Below are positions 1-14,340 of a stretch of DNA of 64,000 bases, piece by piece. The stretch's first letter is position 1, and each line of letters opens with the position of its first letter. A model generated the notes under the pieces. That model did no database searches. It was given only the letters and a program-made list of their open reading frames with translations, and was not told the DNA's origin. The position numbers and the translations under genes were made by a program. The stretch comes from Eopsaltria australis (Eukaryota; Chordata; Aves; Passeriformes; Petroicidae): contig JAVTVJ010000985.1 in NCBI GenBank assembly GCA_034509425.1, positions 496,001 to 560,000 on the forward strand. The letters are read 5' to 3'.

Positions 1-3000
1 CAGTCATCCTGTGGAAGTTTTTTAAAAATAAAGTGCCTCTGTGAAAACTTCTGGGTTCAGGGTTTCTATAATTTTCAGTGAAAAACTGTTCTCTTGGAAA
101 TTTCTTGACCAGCTTTGTCTGGGGGCTGTGCTTTGAGTGAATTAGATATGTACCATGAGAAATGACAATAGATCACAGGACTGGAATCAGGAAAGGAAAA
201 CTGTTGATGGGAGAACAACTGTAACAAGGAATTCAAATAACATTTTCCATGTTTTAGTTTGCTTTGGTTTTTTTTTTTAATGGCGTGGTTTGCGTTCTTT
301 TTTGTATTTTCATGCATGCAATGCTAAATCACAGTTCATTGCTGCAAAGCAAACAAGCCATGTCAGTTATACTTTAGATCATGTCTTATTTTGGAAGTGT
401 TTTCAGTCAGGCAAGATTTTGGGCTGGATTGCACATATTTACAGAATATTATTAGCTGTATATATTTTTAAAAATGCATTAAAGAAAAATGTATTTCCAA
501 AATAATACCAAATTACAATCAGGTGCTTATATATAAAAGTAGAAGCATGATTATGAAAAACATCATGGAAAACCTTGTTAGGAGGCTGCACAGAGAACCA
601 GCTACATAATTCCTTTGAGGGTTTGTGACAGGATTTCCTTTGAAAACATTTGCTTGCATGTTTTGATATCTGCTGGCCTGAATACTTTCTCAGCAGCGTG
701 GTAGGAGTCACAGATACTCAGAAAAAATAAGAGACATCTGGGCGCCTGGACAGACAGCTCTATTTGAAAATTAGCAGTTAGGTAAGCTGTCTACTTAAAA
801 ACTCAAGTTTTGAATCTGTGCACACTAATTACAACAATTTTGTAGGAGAAATAAGTTTAAACTGTCTTGCTTGGATAAAAATTTAAAGAAGTTGATAGAG
901 TAATTAGCTTAAAATAGTTAATCTATTGCAGGTGTGCATATACTTGCACATATTTAGTTTATTCAGCAGAGTTCATCCAGTTTATAAGCACTGTTGGCTC
1001 AGAGCTTGCAGGCTCCAGCTCTAACATGGGTTAACAGCATGGATTTTATTACAAGCTTTCTTGGCAGCAAGCAGGTAAAAGCAGAACTTCAAAACCATTT
1101 TCCTTTGTTGGGAGAACCGCCTGAAGGAATGCAGAGGAAATGGTGCTGTCCATCTGACACAGTTACAGTCAGCTAGCAGTCTAGTGCCTCGGCGAGCAGC
1201 ACTGCAGTCACTCAGTAATTTGTGCTTCATGACTCGAGGGCTATGGAATAATCTGTATGATATACAGCAAGAGCTGAGTGGTTAAACAAAAGGATTGAGT
1301 GTACTTAATGCATGCAGGGGTTCATATGGATTGTGTGTCATCTGCACACAATCTACAAAAGAGGAAATGTAGAGCAGATTCTTCTGTAAGGAGAGGCTGG
1401 GATTTTTTTTTCCATAAAATCTTCTACACTATCTATGCTTATAAAATATACTGCAATACAGACTCTGATTGAGTTCCCACTAATAGTGTATAAGTGAAGT
1501 GTTATCTGACTTTAAAGAAACCCTAAACATTGTATGACTATGTCTCTAGGTGTCATCTGACCTACATATTTTAAGATGTTTCAGGACTGAAAGAAAATGA
1601 GCTGACTGTTAAAGGCATTATGTCTGGCAGAATGACCAGCCCCAGTTCTACTGCTAGGCCATGAAAGAGCCATGGCTGTCATGACAGAAATTCCTAGCAA
1701 TGCTGAATATGCTGTGGGGCTGGGCATACTTGGCATTTACCTTGGTAATGAAATATAACCCTGGCTGACCAGAGCTGTCTTCAGCAGCCTCTGGTGGCAG
1801 GGCTTCTCCAAGAGCTCAATTTACTTTGAAGTTGCTCTTTTCTCAGCAGAGTCTTCATGAGAGGAAGACAGCAGCAGTGCTGTTTCTTCAGTAGACAATC
1901 CTTTAGGGGGATGACCTTAAGCAACAAGAAAAACAAAAAAATGAAAGAGACTGATTTTCATGTGTCTGGATTCTCCCCAGATACAGCAAGGGTTTGCTCT
2001 ACTGCATTGTACTGCTTTCTGCACCATTATAGAGAGCTTATTTGTAGTTGTCATTGTCTTTTGTGCAGTGATGAGTTCCTCTGAAAATACATAACCATGT
2101 AACTGTTTTTCTAGACTGATTTTTACAAAACACAGCTTTGAAAAATATAGGCTTGGAGGTATAAAAGAGAAAAAAGTCTGCTTAGTTGCCTAATAATGTC
2201 ACACAAATATATATACATATATTATACAGAGTAGAGTGTGGACGGTATCAAACTTTTTGAGAATATTCACATCAGAAGCAAAACACTGCTAGAGAGAAAT
2301 ACAATTATTTTAATAACTCTCAGAGTGTCTGTGTGTGCTTGTATGCCCATGTGTTCCTTATTCTTATTTTTATTCCTTGATATAATGCTCAATCTTCTCT
2401 CATGGTTTCTATTGAATTTCTAAAAGCCATTGAAGTTATTATTTTCTCTTGTTCATGCAAGACTAACCTAAAGACACAAGAATTCATGTCTAACTGACAG
2501 TTCATTGTCATTTGCTTCACCTCACACTTAAAGTTCTGTCAAGAGGCCAGAGGCTGACGTCTTTACTCACTGTAGAAGTTCACAAAGGACTGTTCGCATC
2601 CAGCTACATTTGACTGGTTATGGAGACAGCTTCGCTCCAAACAAAATGATGTCAGAAGATGAATAGTTCCATTAAAGGAAACTTCTGTATTTAATTAACT
2701 TTACTGAAGCCAAAGTAAAGTGCTGAACTAGTGTAGCCTCAAGACCTCTGTATGCAGAGAGGCTTGTTCTGAGCTGACCTCTTTATCTTCACACTGTACA
2801 AGGTACTCAGCTGGACAAATTAATCTAGCATTGACTGAAGTGCAGCTGGGATACAGGTTCCTAACACTTTTTAGCTGATGACTTGCTTGTAAAATGAGAG
2901 GCATCTTTTGATTCTTCTTACCTTAGACCACTCTGCCTTCCCTGACTGTGATTGAAGATCTTGCTCATGTTCCCCTGGGTCATTTTTAACTGAGAATCTT

Positions 3001-6000
3001 TTAGAAGTTAATTTTCAAATTTAAAAATCAAAAATGTGAGATTTTTAGAAGAGGAAAACAAAGTACTCCCTTCCTTATCATCTTCTTCCTTGTGAAAAAA
3101 GAATACTAAGGAATTTTGAAAATTATCCACTTAGTTACCTAATTATAAGAGTTGAAGGTTTTATTTTTCTTAAAAAAGAGACTGGTCTACCTTTACTCAT
3201 TAGTAATAAGTAATTAGATGATGCTATACATACACTTGTCTTGAAAGGGCTGTCACACTTATAAGAACATGGAAGATTTAAATGTTAAATGAGAAGTTGT
3301 ATTGATAATTTAATTTGCTGTCAATAAAATCTTAGAGAAGTAGTATATATTTTACAGCCCCTGGGACAAAATCTGGTAGGAATATTCTAAGATATCTGGA
3401 CTTCTACCGCTAAACCAGACATTGTTCTTGAAAAAATTAATTAAATCTGCTGAGATGGAAAATCATGAAATTTTTTAAAAAATCAACTATATTTGTGGAG
3501 GACTGGTAACATTTTTGTCTGGTTCAGCAATGGCAAAAAAAAATTATACAGGAAACCTGAAAAGTTCTTTCAGTTTGAAAATTCCAAGTTAAAATTTTAA
3601 GAAGTTTAAAATTTTAAGGTGTTTCCAAGAGGGAAATATTTTTTAATCCTTTTTTTTCTTCGCAGAACTTTTCTTCAAATAGAGAAAATGTTAACCTTTA
3701 GCATAATTTCCTGTACAGCTTGAGCTACCCTCCATGAATGCCAGTTATGGAGAACACTTTCATAAGTGTTACCTGTCTAGTGTTCATGCAAGTGTTACCT
3801 ATTTAATGCATTCCTGGGGATTCAGAAACTCACAGATTTTAAAGCGAAGTGTATGAAAATGTCACTGGAGATCATGTTTATAAAGGGAAAGTAAATTTGG
3901 GATGAGCATGTGATGAAAGGAATTATAAAAAGAGAAAAAGTAAGTAGAAAGTTGAGCAGTGGCAGGTTGGAATATGAGAAGTGGGAAGAAACTGTCAGAT
4001 GCAGGAGCTGAGGTTTGTTTTGAAATAAGGAGCGTAAAAAAAAGTGACTTCTGGCAAAGCTCGTTTGTATGAATGAATCTGCCTAATCTGGCAAGTAGAT
4101 TAAAGCACTTCTGCAGAGCTCAAAGGCTTGCACTGACCACTTGAACCCTCTTCTAACAACAACATTCAAAGGAGCAAAATTTTGAAAAAGAATCTGTACA
4201 CAAAGTTAATAACCTAAAATCCTTAGTGTTACTGGATCTTTTTCTGTTCAGTTTTGAAAATTGATATCATGACAGTTTCAATCACCAAAGAAGGTCTTGT
4301 TCTCGCTATTCCATAAAGCTGTGAGGACATTGATCTCATCACTATAGTGCTGTGTATGATAATGAAATTTAAAATCTTCAGAAACATCCTAGGGTCTAAT
4401 AGGAGCAATGGTAATGCTTAGCATTTTCATGTGCCAAGCCTAATTTTCTCTTCTTCAGAAGTGTTCCACATTTTTCATGGTGTTGTGATAGCATAATCCT
4501 TAGTAGGCACAGAAATCATCACTGGATTTATGTAATTTCTGTTACAGGGACCAAGTGTAGTAACGGGGAAGATAGTACTTGACTTCGAAAGATTTTGTGC
4601 TTATTCGTTGTTTGGGCTTTTTAAAATATCTTCAAGGCCAGCTGTTTGCAATAAACTGTCTGAAGAAACTGGAGTGTTCTGGTTTCATACATCCTTGTCT
4701 GACTTCAAAATTTTTCTTATTTAATAAGTTGTGCCTCCTTTCCTAAGCAAGGAAAAATGTGCCCATATGGATGATGTAAGAGCATGTGATGAGTATACCT
4801 CTGCAATCTACACAAAATGCACCTGGTTTGGAGGAGAATGTGGGAAATAGTGAATAGCAGTCTATTGTGTCACTGGCTATTTCTCTTACACGTGAAAATC
4901 AGTTGTAATGAAGGAAACTTCCAAAAGCTGAGTGTGTCACCATCGTGGCCACTGCCAGTTTCATCAGTGTTACCTGATCTGCTAAAAAGCATTCATTTCA
5001 TTCTGGGGAGGAAGAAAGCCATCAGCCCCATGACTGAGATGATCATATTACAGTGATTTTGACTGTGATCTTCCTCTATATATTTTTTTTTCCTATAAAT
5101 CCATGGGCTGATATCCAGTCTGGATTAATACCGCATTTTGGGCACTGATAGTGAAATTCAACCTCAAGTCAGAGCTAAGGCATGGTGCTGTGGCACAGCC
5201 TCATTGCTGTCTTCTCCTAAACATCTTGGGTGAGATCCTGAGGCAAGATATCAATGGAATCAGGAACCATGTCCAGCCTGCCAAGGACTATGGAAGCAGT
5301 TGGACCATTTTTCTGCACTGAGACCAAATGTAAACAGATGGATTTTAAAAATTGCCAGATTGGTGTGATAATTTTCAGCCCGCAGTGAGCAAACCCTGTG
5401 ATAAAGACAGTGCAAATAAAAGTGTGCTGAGCAGGAGGTGAGGTGCAAGATATTTGCTGAACTCTGTAGGAACCCAGAATTAGCCTTAGCTTCTGAAATT
5501 GTCTGCCAAAATTTGTCTCCACATAGTTTCTTTTTCCATGTGTGCCGGGGTAATAATGGACCTTTCCTTCTCTCAAGAATACTTTGACAATTAAGGCTTT
5601 TTCATGAATGATCCTTTACATAAGAGCAAGAACTCCCTACTGTAATTTATAGTGAAATAGATTCTTCTATAATGAATCAGTGCTTGCTTAGAACTAATGC
5701 GAAAGCTTATTGATTTTGTCTTCAAGCATTCCTAGGCACATTGCTCTTGCCGGGGTAAAGCAAATTCTGAAGTATTTTCTAATTTCTGTGGTCTCTGTAA
5801 CAGGCATTGTGTCATTCCCTTTTCTGCTTAGCCTCCAACTTTCTTAATTTCAGTCTGCCTGAAGCGTATGAGTGCAAGAAGTCCCTTTTGACCTTGGAGA
5901 TATTTTCACTTTATGTGGAATGCAATTTGCTGCTTTCAATCTCGGGGGGAAATATGTTTTTATGAGTACCTTTTGTAGGCCCTGATTCTCTGTTTGGCAT

Positions 6001-9000
6001 ATCATCTAGAAAATGTCATACAAAATGTTTTGAGCTAAATGAGGAGCATCTGCAGCTCTGAAACAAGGGATGGATGTGTGGGTTATAAAATTAAACTGGT
6101 TACCAATGATATGCAAATTGCAAATTGTTCATAGCTTGCTTTGAATTTTAGTAAAACACTTGAGTAGTTTTCTGAAGTCTCTTCAAATGTATTCAAATAT
6201 ATTTGCCCTGTAAGGGCAAGATTTGGATGGCATTATATGGCTTTGGGTAGAATGCTACTCCACAGATGACCTAAATTATGTAATAAATCAAGGTAAACAC
6301 AATACAGTTCTTAAATTCATAGACACCCTCCAGGAGATCTCCAGGATATCTTTGAGAGTATCCAGCATTTTTTTTACATATATATTAGAGGCATTATCCT
6401 TCAGAAAACCTGTGAAAAAGGTAACTCCATTATGTGGTCAACCAGCTATTAACCTGGTATACAGTAATAATATTAATACAGTATGGTGTTGAAGGATTAT
6501 CCTTGCTTGTACAGCTTTTTAAAATGGATCTGAGATGATGCTGACACTTAGGAATCAATTGTCTAGCCATTATTACACCTTCCTAGAAGAATCTATTATT
6601 ACTATATATGTTTAGCACTCCTAACCTGTGATGATGTACCTCATCTTCTCAAATGTTGGCATATTTTTTGGTTTCTGCTTTAACACAGGTATTTTCCTCT
6701 TTTCTTGTCATTAGCATTTTGTCCACAAACTGTTTTGAGAAAGCTGTCCCTCTGCTGAATACTGTGCTTTGAAATATTTCAGTAGCTATTCAGCTCTCCA
6801 ACAATGCATAGACCCCCAAATTCGTATTAATTAAATAATGAGTAGAAAGATTAAATAAATGGACAAAGAGCAGAATCAGAATTTGAAACAGAGTTCAGAT
6901 ATAAAAAGAAGCAAGTTTAGAGGAGACGCCCCAGTAGACAGAATGTGTGGATGTCATTACAAATATATATGTGGTATTACTCCTGCCCTTTTCCCCTTTG
7001 AAACAACCTTTACTGGTGGAAAGTTACCCCTTTGTTCAGTTTCCCCAGCTACACTGAAGACAGGGGAAGACATTCTCAAAATATTCAACAAAATGCATGG
7101 CAACTCAGGCTGCATTACTCAGTGCATTCCTGCTTAGAGTTCATCACTGTTGAAGGGAAAAACATTTCCTTATCCTGTTGTAATTTTATATAAAAGCTAA
7201 TTGGTTTTGTTCTATAAGGAAAAGAAGACTTCAAATTATTTCCTTTCCTGTTGAAAAAATGAGTTAATTATAAATCTGATACTGTCAGTCAGCAGAAGAT
7301 AAAACTAAATCTGTCATCTTGTATGACTTCTTTCCTATCACACATGAAAGCAAGCAAGAGAGGAAAAAGAGCTGTTTGCTCAGCAGTAGTCCATTTGAGG
7401 AGAAAAAAGAAGAACTCAGCCTCAATAAAGGTATGTCAAACAGCAACACCAGGAGGCATTTTCAAGCATCCCAAATGAAAGAAAAGGGAGACCCCAAACT
7501 GATGTAGGCGACATTGCCATAAGCACAATTAGTACAGTTGAATCAATACCAGAGAAATATACCTTCAGGCCTTGGTTGCTCAAAAGGTCTGAACCATAAG
7601 AAAGATTCTCTACTGGGAACAAAACTATGGATGATCAAAATTTCAGTATGACAATGTAAGTGCTACAGCCAGGGCTTTCCATCCATTGTGTTTTCAATTT
7701 TTGCTACTCTCACAAGAAGATTTCTTTTAATATTAACCTTAACTGAGCAATCCAGCTGCAGATCAAAATATATATAGCCATGTCCCCACCTCCCACAGTC
7801 CATCTTATTTTTGACTCAGATCTGTCAATGAATGGGAACATCTATATTTTGTAGTTAATGCATGGTCTGCTCACCATGACAACACCTGCAGCAACAACTA
7901 ATTTTTCTTTTATACTAAAAATGCTTATTATTTCAGGATTTTGGTGGAAAAAAACCTCTGAGGTCTAAATAGATAGAGTTATAAAATGTTGTTGTTTCTT
8001 CCATGAAAAGGTAAATATTTTGGGGAATTAACTTATTTATTTAAGCAATTCTTTTTCTAGGTGTGAACAGAATATGTCATACCGTGCAACAGACTAATCT
8101 GTGCTCATTGAGGATATATTAGTACCTTGCTTTTGTGATTTATGTTGCTTGAAGAGATTGTGCAGAGCAATATTCATTGCCTAGAGGTTACAAGAGAATG
8201 GAAGGCTCATCTTGGGGAATACAGGCCTGTGGAAAGATCTTGAAAACCTGTCTCAGTCTGAGAAATTCTGGAAAAAATACTGTCCCGCAAAATATTTTTG
8301 AATCTGCAAACAAAGTTGCCCATGATAGTTTTTTAGAACATTTGCAGAGGTATAAGAATCAGAGAAATTTTGAATGTTTTCAGTTGAAAATAACTTGTGG
8401 AAAATGTGTACTTGGGGAATGTGTATTCAAAGAAGCATTGAATATATGTTTATGCTGCAAAATTACTTCTGTTGTGGAAAAACAATGCTTTCCTTAGAGA
8501 GACAAACCTATTTTCATACAAGATAATAGAAAGTAAAGGTGAAAAATACTTCATTCAATCATTATCTCTGTGCCCTTCCAACTAAATTATTTCATAAGGC
8601 TGTAGATTGAGTTTTCTGAAAGACAGCAATTTTATTCCCATGTTAAGAGTGGTTTTCCCTAAAAATTGAATTTTAAATTAGCAATGGTACTTTGAGTAGC
8701 AGTGCCTTTCTGTGAAATAGTAACTTCCTTTAATCTTTCTAGGTGATGGCAATCACTAACCTTAAACACAGATAAATTTTTGGGCATGCCGCACATATAG
8801 GTGGTAACATGGGGAAGACCAGCCTAAAAGTGCAATCCACTGTCCTTTCTGGTTCTGATTTCTGTGAATCTGATTTTCTGCTGAAATAAACCCAAACATC
8901 TATGTGCAAGCACAAAGAAACTATGATATCTGTGCAGTATTCTAAAAAAAAATTATTCCATCAAAGTTAGTGTACTATTATAAATGGTAGGAAAACTGTT

Positions 9001-10184
9001 CCTGCCATTGGTCTCACAGCAAGCTGGGTGGTTAGCTAAGGTATGGATAACAACTGGGGCTATTTTCACCTTTTTTGTGCATTTTTCTGTATTTGCTTCT
9101 ATAACTCAACATGCAACCGCATCATAAAAGAAGGCTAAAAAAACCCACCAAAGAACCAGCTAACCAAAAAGCATACTGAAAAGATCAAACCAAACCAAAA
9201 CAGAGCACTACAACTCAATTTAGGAAGTCAATTCAAAGTTGTGTAAAATTATCTCATTTTGTCTGAAGGGCTTTCTATGTCCGCTCGTGACATTCTCAGT
9301 ACATTGTGTTATTGTTATTTCTTCTTTGGGAGCCTGAGTACATAGCACTTACAGACATTCAGCAAAATCAGGGTAGGTGCTATTATTTGGGTTGGTTTTG
9401 TGATACAATTCCTAACCTAAGTATTTAACAGGGTGGGTACATTTTAGGACAAAAAATCTATCTTTTTCTCCATTTTATACTTGTTTTACTGTAGGGGTTA
9501 AAGATTTCCTCCAAAAGGGATTGTGTGTTTTATGCTCTTTCTCCCCCAGAACTGTAGTTTAATGCGTTATTTGTGAAGCATGTAACTATTCAACCTTTAC
9601 AGTACCATTAAATCAGGTGTACATGTAGGCTGGGAGCAATAGCAAGAAACGAAAGAAGAAAAGGTCTTTTGTGTGCCATTAAAACGTCTTTGTGAGCTTA
9701 ACACCCCACACCCTGTTTTAGTATTGATATTGAAAATAGTTTCTAGGAGAAAAAATAGAAGATTTTGATAACATTTTCCTCCATACACACACCACCCTTT
9801 CCCCCTCTTCCCCCAGGTACACTTTGGAGTTTTGGTTGCATGAAGAGCTGTGCTTTGTGTACTGATTGGACACCAGAAGGATTGTAACCCTATTAACACT
9901 GTTTGGTGCCTAAGATACCAAATCCTTTTGAAATATTTTATGCACTTCTTCTATTTTAATTAGCACATCTGAGATTAGCTAAGAGACCTCCAATAGCTTC
10001 AGCATTCCATTTATGCATCTTGAAGTACATTTCCTCTAACAGATTTCAGGTTCTTTAAACAAGAGATCAGTGCTTGTGACATGGCTCAGGATAATGCTGA
10101 GATTTAACTCTAGTATCCTCAGATCTTGTATCATCACTCACATCTGAGGAGAGTTTATGTTGCCATTCCAACATATTGATGTAC
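1..10184. other. Non-repetitive AT-rich DNA without recognisable genes
   Basis: I see no gene, RNA gene or transposon that I can name in this stretch. The open frames present are short, overlap on both strands and show no domain or motif. Minor contents: a CTCF-like motif near 1.79 kb, a TA-rich patch around 2205-2226, a repeated AAGTGTTACCT 11-mer near 3.77 and 3.79 kb, and an octamer ATGCAAAT at 6111-6118 that runs into a short TGCAAATTGCAAATTG duplication. Old, highly diverged repeats could be hidden here and would need a profile search to see. Confidence 0.7.
1784..1797 (-). promoter_or_regulatory. CTCF-like motif (weak candidate)
   Basis: The reverse complement of this 14-mer, centred on CTCTGGTGG, fits 12 of 14 positions of the CTCF core consensus CCASYAGRKGGCRS. 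The match is by eye. A site this short is expected by chance at low frequency, so occupancy is inference only. Confidence 0.2.
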
Positions 10185-11076
10185 AATTTCACCAAGCATG
10201 CAAATCTGCAGATGACACCAAGCTGGGTGGTGCAGTTGACACTCCTGAGGGATGGGATGCCATCCAGAGGGACCTGGACAAGCTCGAGCAGTGGCCCCTG
10301 GGAATTCCATGATGTTTAACAAGGCCAAGTGCTGGTGCTGCACTTGGGTCAGGGAAACCCCTGGCGCCAGCCCAGGCTGGGCATGAACAGAACAAGGGCA
10401 GCCCTGCCCAGAAGGACTTGGGGGTGCTGGGGGTGAGAGCTGGACATGAGCCAGCCATGGGCACTCCCAGCCCAGAAAGCCAAGTGTGTCCTGGGCTGCA
10501 TCCAAAGCCCATGGGCAGCAGGGGAAGGAGGGGATTCTGCCCCTCTGCCCCACTCTGGTGAGACCCCACCTGCAGAGCTGCCTCCAGCTCTGGGGTCCCA
10601 GCACAGGAAGTACATGGAGCTGCTGGAGAGAGTGCAGAGGAGGCACCAAGGTGATCAGAGGGATGGAGCACCTTTGCTATGAGGAAAGGCTGAGAGAATT
10701 CCGATTGTTCAGTATGGAGAAGAGAAGGTTTTGCAATGACCTAATTGTGTCCTTCCAGTACCTGAAGGGAGTCTACAAAAAAGGGATTTTTTACAAGAAC
10801 ATGGAGTGACAGGACAAGGGGGGCTGGCTTCAAATAGACAGAGAGTAGTTTTGGATCAGATATTAGGAGGAAATTCTTTTCTGTGAGAGTGGTGAGGCAC
10901 TGGCACATGTTACTCAGAGAAGCTGTGGCAGTCCCATCCCTGGAAGTGCTCAATGCAAGGCTGGATGGATCTCTGAGCAACCTGGGATAGTGAAAGTTGT
11001 CCCTGCCCACAGCAGGGGTGTTGGAACTGAATCTTTCAGGTCCCTTCCAGTCCAGGCCGTTCTATGGTTCTATGAC
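10185..11076 (+). mobile_element. CR1 LINE, 5'-truncated, ORF2 C-terminal part plus 3' end
   Basis: This is a non-LTR retrotransposon remnant of the avian CR1 family, sense on the plus strand. Translating from 10205 gives the reverse transcriptase catalytic A-D-D triad at 10208-10216, preceded by Ser where CR1 usually has Phe or Tyr, followed by [20 protein letters not shown]. Further matches to the CR1 ORF2 end follow in shifted frames: LVRPHLQS near 10.55 kb, LLERVQRR near 10.62 kb, and IRGMEHLCYEERLREF at about 10.66-10.70 kb. The element ends with the CR1 3' signature: a pyrimidine-rich CCCTTCCAGTCC block, then TTCTATGGTTCTATGAC at 11060-11076. The frame is broken, for example by a one-base shift near 10302, so the copy is dead. 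Open frames on the opposite strand here are shadows. The 5' boundary is approximate. Confidence 0.95.
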
Positions 11077-14065
11077 TGACACTAAGACGCTTAGCATGAG
11101 GGGAGCCAATCCCAAGGCCCTCTCCTGGCACCTATCAATTTCTGTTGTCTCTTCTGACATTAGCAGTATAATTCTAGCTTTATGCTGTTAAAAAAGAAGA
11201 AGTAATCTCTCAAACTTCATTGATTGACAAACGTCCTTCTCAAAATAGATTTTGAGGTAGTGCATAATTACTATGTACTAAGGCCTGAGTAATCTCATAG
11301 TTTAATTACCCTCCTCATGCCATGTGATCTAGCACAATGATATAATCCATATCAGGATTTAATACTTGGCTTGATAGAGAAGATTTTGCAATTGAAATTA
11401 CATCAGAGCCAAACATTTTCCTTCTAGAGTTAAAATGCAGGAGATAAACAAAGGCTGACTGCTTTCTCTCATCGAAAATAGAACTAGAGTTCTCATAGAG
11501 TAAACAGAATCTAATTTGAAGCTTATTTCTTTGCTTCATGTTGAAACATAGTAGGTTGGCTATATGGCCTGAGTAATTTTATTTTGTGTTATTAAAGTGA
11601 TGCTATTATAGTCAGCTAGTAGTCACTCAGCTATAGAGACATTTCTCCATGCCATTATGTTTGGATTTAACTCTTCTGACCTTTATAGGCTATATAACAG
11701 AGAGAGAAAGCTTGAGAGACATATCTTATTGTGTCAGACAATATATACAGTAAAGACAAGCTGCAAAGAGCCACAGTTTCATAGCATAAATCTCTTTTGC
11801 CTCAGCCAGGTTGGAAATGCTCAATAATTCACAGGAACAACCTTTAATTTACTGTTTTCCCTGGATACCACTGAGGGCTGGTGGGAGGGAAAAAACTCAT
11901 TACAAAGAGCATCTTTTCTCTATTGGAGAACAAAGATGAGAGTCGAAAGATGCCAAGGATTCGTTATAGCTACTCCATTGCTTATGTCCTGAAAACTGAG
12001 CTTAAATCTCTCTGTAAATTATTGTTTAAGGATATGATAGCAATTTCTTTAATTTTTCAATAGGAAGAAAACAAAATTGGAGACATGGTTAAATTAATTT
12101 AAAGTGCTACTGCTTGTTTTAATATCAGTAAGCTCTGAGGGTGTATTTTTCCCTGCCAAGATAAAATGTCTCATTCTGCTCAGGTTCTGAGGTCCCTCTA
12201 TAAGCCACAAATAAAATTTTGCAGCATAAAAGATAATTTGTAATGCTTTGTCGCAAGTCTTGGGAAATTTACTTGTTCTCTTTGTACACTGGAAGAGTTG
12301 CTTATATTTCTCAGGTGGAAAAAAGGAAGGGAAAGCCCAAAAATGTCAAATATGGGGAAAATGAAAGGAACAGAAACTGCTGTGTCTTTTCTGTCAAGTA
12401 AAAATATTATTTATTTTATATTTACTTCCTTTCCTGCCATGGTAAGTTCCTTATTTTTAGTGACATCAGGTGCACTTGGCATTATTTAGTAGATGGTGGC
12501 ATGGTTGCCAGTGCCAAAACCCTGTGTTTTCAACGCTGCTAAGCAATGAATAACTGTAGTGTTTATGGTTGCTTCAGTTACTGCAGGTTCCATAGGCTCT
12601 ATTGAAAAAACACACACAGCCACAACAGAGAAATTTGCACACTATGAAGCAAGACAGAAGCAGTGGAAAGCACACTTCTTCAGACCATGGCTTCTGATTT
12701 CTCAGAGGCTCATTCACAACACTGTGCACTTCCTTGAATAGAAAGTCATGTCTCAGTTCTTAAGAAGAAAGGCTCTTTCTAAACAAATGCTTAGCATGGT
12801 GTTTCAGGGACATTCTGGGAGTTCCCAGAGTGCTTCAGGTAATAGACACTTGAAGAAAAGCATCACATAGTGTATTTGTAATCCCTAAGTCATCTGAAAG
12901 GACATTAGAACTAGATTGGAGTGTACAGAACAGACAGAGGTGAAATAGCAAGCAATATCCAAGACAGATATCTGATCTTTCTCTTTCATGTAGGAAGTGC
13001 AACCTCAAAAGCATCACATTTTTTCTGCTATCAAAGGAGTTTCCTTTTTATCAAAAACTATAGAGACAATTTACCGAACACTTTAGTAGGGAAAGTCTTT
13101 AGAAAATTACTGTAATCTGAAGATCTGAAATAGAAACATTTGAAATTTCTCTCCTTTAGGTTAGTAATGTGTTAGGATTTCACTAGTACTGTACTTATAT
13201 TGCTCATAGTTAGCAGAGTTAATAGAAGCTTTTGTTTTATACATTTTTGGTGGTATTTTATTCCCATAGTTGACAATTCCATTCCATGTTTCTAATATAT
13301 GTAATCAGTTTTATTTGGATAAGATTTAAATTTGTTTGAATAGTATTTAATTTTAATATTCAGTCTTTCAACTATTGCTTATTTTGGAAGGAGTGGTTGA
13401 GCACCCAGTCTACTTCTTAATTCTCTGGCCTTTATGAAAATTTGATTAATATGGCCTTGTTACAACATTTAACACTGTTGTCATTGTAATTATCTCTAAA
13501 TGTACTGGCAGGGGTTTTAACTCCAATTTTACTTTGTCTTTGATATTTCAAAGATTCATATGGTAACTGCTTTGCCTATATTTAAATAAAAACAGAGAAG
13601 TCTGTGAACAATAGTTTTAGGTTGTCACACGTTTTAACTGACAAATGGGTACTGAGACAACGTTTTAAGAATTAGGGTGCTTGTACTTTTTCAGAAACAG
13701 AAAGTACAAGGTATTTAATTAGTAAACCATAGTTGTTGTTGCTGTTGTCGCTACTATTATTATTGTTGTTGTTGCTGTTGTTATTTTGAAGATTATTGCA
13801 CAATGAGTGAAATTACTGTTCTGCCATTGTTTGCCTGGCCTGGAATCTTTACTCTGAGAGAAATTCCAGTGATATGAGTGATATGATGTCCAGGCCTCAT
13901 GGAAGTATTTTCTGACTTTCTAAGTACTTTTTTCCAACTGATTCAAAAATTTGAATTTTTGGACCAGATGCTGCATCACACAAACTCATCTTTCTTCTTC
14001 TTCAAAGGACTTGAAAGTAATAACATGTTCTGTTGAGTTGTGCTAAGAAAACTTGCTAGCTGCAG
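11077..14065. other. Unique AT-rich DNA, no gene seen
   Basis: No gene or named transposon is recognisable. The stretch contains one trinucleotide repeat (13732-13785, listed separately) and a small STAT-like inverted repeat, TCTGGGA-gt-TCCCAGA, at 12814-12829. Short open frames show no recognisable protein features. Confidence 0.65.
13732..13785. repeat. Imperfect (GTT)n / (ATT)n microsatellite
   Basis: About 54 bp of trinucleotide units, mainly GTT with ATT, GCT and CGC interruptions. It is interrupted and compound, so probably an older microsatellite. Confidence 0.85.
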
Positions 14066-14340
14066 TCATCATAGAATCATAGTTGGAAAAGACCCTTAAG
14101 ACCATTGAGTACAGCTGTTAACCCAGTACTTCCACATCCACCACTAAACCACGTCCCTAAGCACCACATCTCTGGGTCTTTTCTATACCCTCAGGGACAG
14201 TGACTCAACCACTTCCCTGGACAGCCTGTTCCAGTGCTTTACCACCATTCTGGTGAAGACATTTTTCCTAACATGCAATCTAAACCTTCCCTGTCACACA
14301 GGCAGGTTCAATAAACCCATCCTGCTGCTGTCACTGGCAT
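14066..14340 (-). mobile_element. CR1 LINE 3'-end fragment, minus strand
   Basis: Read on the plus strand it opens with ATCATAGAATCATAG and TTGGAAAAGACCCTTAAGA. It continues with the CR1 3'-UTR sequence seen in many bird copies: 'accactaaaccacgtccctaa', 'ctcaaccacttccctggaca' and 'ttccagtgctttaccaccatt'. This order identifies the reverse complement of a CR1 3' end. The left boundary is the CR1 tail. The right (5') boundary fades near 14.30-14.34 kb. It holds no coding part of the element and resembles the 52.2 kb copy in subfamily. Confidence 0.93.

Noticed and set aside
10155..10671. Overlapping minus-strand open frames of 160-164 codons
   Set aside because: They are antisense shadows of the GC-rich CR1 reverse transcriptase remnant.
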